From the NCBI GenBank assembly GCA_017647245.1, contig JAGCKY010000079.1, positions 1 to 5,665 of the forward strand: a stretch of DNA of 5,665 nt, given 5' to 3'. The position numbers and the translations under genes were made by a program. This DNA is from Elusimicrobiaceae bacterium. Lineage in GTDB: Bacteria > Elusimicrobiota > Elusimicrobia > Elusimicrobiales > Elusimicrobiaceae. Each line of letters opens with the position of its first letter. The stretch's first letter is position 1. Below the pieces are notes generated by a model that was given only the letters and a program-made list of their open reading frames with translations, had not been told where the DNA came from and made no database searches. Below, in pieces: positions 4,927-5,665 of the stretch.

Positions 4927-5665
4927 ATGAAAACTGTTACTACTAAAAGACTAAAACAAATTTTGCGTGCTTTCAAAGGCAAAGAAATGATCGTGGTCGG
5001 CGACGTAATGCTGGACCATTTTATTAAAGGTTCCGTTTCCCGCATTTCCCCCGAAGCGCCCGTACCCGTGGTCGCGGTAAATAAAGAATTTTTTGTAGCG
5101 GGCGGTGCCGGTAATGTGGCCGTCAATTTAGCCGCATTAGGCGCAAAACCGACGCTTGTTTCCGTCGTCGGACGGGATGCCGGCGGTGAACTGTTAAAAG
5201 ATTTTTTGCACAAACAAAATGTAAATATCAAATGTATCGCCGAAGATTATGACCGTCCGACTACTCAAAAAATCCGCGTCATGGCCGAACAACAACAAAT
5301 TGTGCGCTATGACCGCGAAAGCAAACAAATCATCGGACACGATGTTGCCGCAGAGTGTATGCAGAATTTTACCGCCGCACTTAAGACCGCCAAAGGGGTC
5401 ATTTTGTCCGACTACGGCAAGGGTATGCTCAGCGACCACAATATCAAATCGTTAATTGATGCTTGTCGCAAACGCAAAATCCCTGTGTGCGTGGATCCTA
5501 AAATTGACAATTTCAAAAAATACAAAAACATTACCTGTATGACCCCCAACACCAAAGAAGCATGGGAAGGCGCAGGCGATTCCCCCAAACCCGGTGAAGA
5601 AGCCATTGAAAAATTGGGACAGAAAATTTTGAAAATGCTCAATGCAGAGTCTATTTTAATTACCC
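4927..5665 (+). CDS. rfaE1: D-glycero-beta-D-manno-heptose-7-phosphate kinase (RfaE1/HldE kinase domain), 3' truncated by window
   Basis: This cytoplasmic PfkB/ribokinase-family enzyme phosphorylates heptose 7-phosphate at C1 to give the bisphosphate that GmhB then uses. The window holds 246 residues of the N-terminal part. Visible landmarks are VVGDVMLDHFIKGSVSRISPEAPVPVV in outline (23-49, the substrate-binding start typical of RfaE1), GGAGNVAVNLAALGA (59-73), RYDRE (127-131), SDYGKG (161-166), VDPK (189-192) and TPNTKEA (206-212). The catalytic Asp and GAGD-type anion hole should lie just past the right edge. Whether this is a stand-alone kinase (about 320-330 residues) or the bifunctional HldE with an adenylyltransferase domain cannot be seen. 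GAGG six bases before the ATG is the ribosome binding site. The gene follows the lipoprotein stop by 20 bases with no terminator, so it shares the operon. Confidence 0.93.
   Translation, partial: MKTVTTKRLKQILRAFKGKEMIVVGDVMLDHFIKGSVSRISPEAPVPVVAVNKEFFVAGGAGNVAVNLAALGAKPTLVSVVGRDAGGELLKDFLHKQNVNIKCIAEDYDRPTTQKIRVMAEQQQIVRYDRESKQIIGHDVAAECMQNFTAALKTAKGVILSDYGKGMLSDHNIKSLIDACRKRKIPVCVDPKIDNFKKYKNITCMTPNTKEAWEGAGDSPKPGEEAIEKLGQKILKMLNAESILIT

Overview
The window reads as chromosomal DNA of a Gram-negative (LPS-bearing) bacterium. The pilin's N-terminal segment (GFTLIELLVVVLIIGILAAI, then LPQYRKAVAKSRY) and its four-cysteine C-terminal half resemble the PilE-like pilins that I recall as abundant in Elusimicrobiota (Elusimicrobium and gut relatives). 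That taxonomic guess rests on memory of the family, not on a search.

Layout. Bases 1-113 are the C-terminal tail of an unidentified plus-strand gene. It converges on a minus-strand type IV pilin gene (129-827). That gene has its own strong sigma70-type promoter (958-985), and two complex inverted-repeat elements are associated with it. One (855-949) fills almost all of the predicted 5' UTR. The other (654-794) lies inside the coding sequence, between the start codon and the prepilin cleavage site. Farther right on the minus strand is lpxK (1063-2166), which ends in an intrinsic terminator (1014-1042). A roughly 100-bp divergent intergenic region then separates lpxK from a tightly packed plus-strand operon: lpxL-type acyltransferase (2276-3214), gmhB (3199-3759), a lipoprotein with a DUF3108-like domain (3752-4906) and the start of rfaE1 (4927 to the window end). 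The first two junctions of this operon overlap, by 16 and 8 bases, and the third gap is 20 bases.

How the genes work together. LpxK phosphorylates the lipid A disaccharide at the 4' position, and the LpxL-type enzyme adds a secondary acyl chain. RfaE1 and GmhB are the kinase and phosphatase steps of ADP-heptose synthesis for the LPS inner core. The right two thirds is therefore a lipid A/heptose supply cluster, with one outer-envelope lipoprotein of unknown role embedded in it.

The most unusual region is 650-990. The pilin promoter has a run of 12 A/T pairs in its -35/-10 spacer, which makes it a candidate for slipped-strand phase variation. The predicted transcript starts at the edge of a three-hairpin repeat element. 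A second element with the same three-hairpin plan adds 47 codons in frame to the pilin leader, giving a 64-residue prepilin leader. In both elements the two arm hairpins keep their loop sequence while their stems differ by compensating changes.
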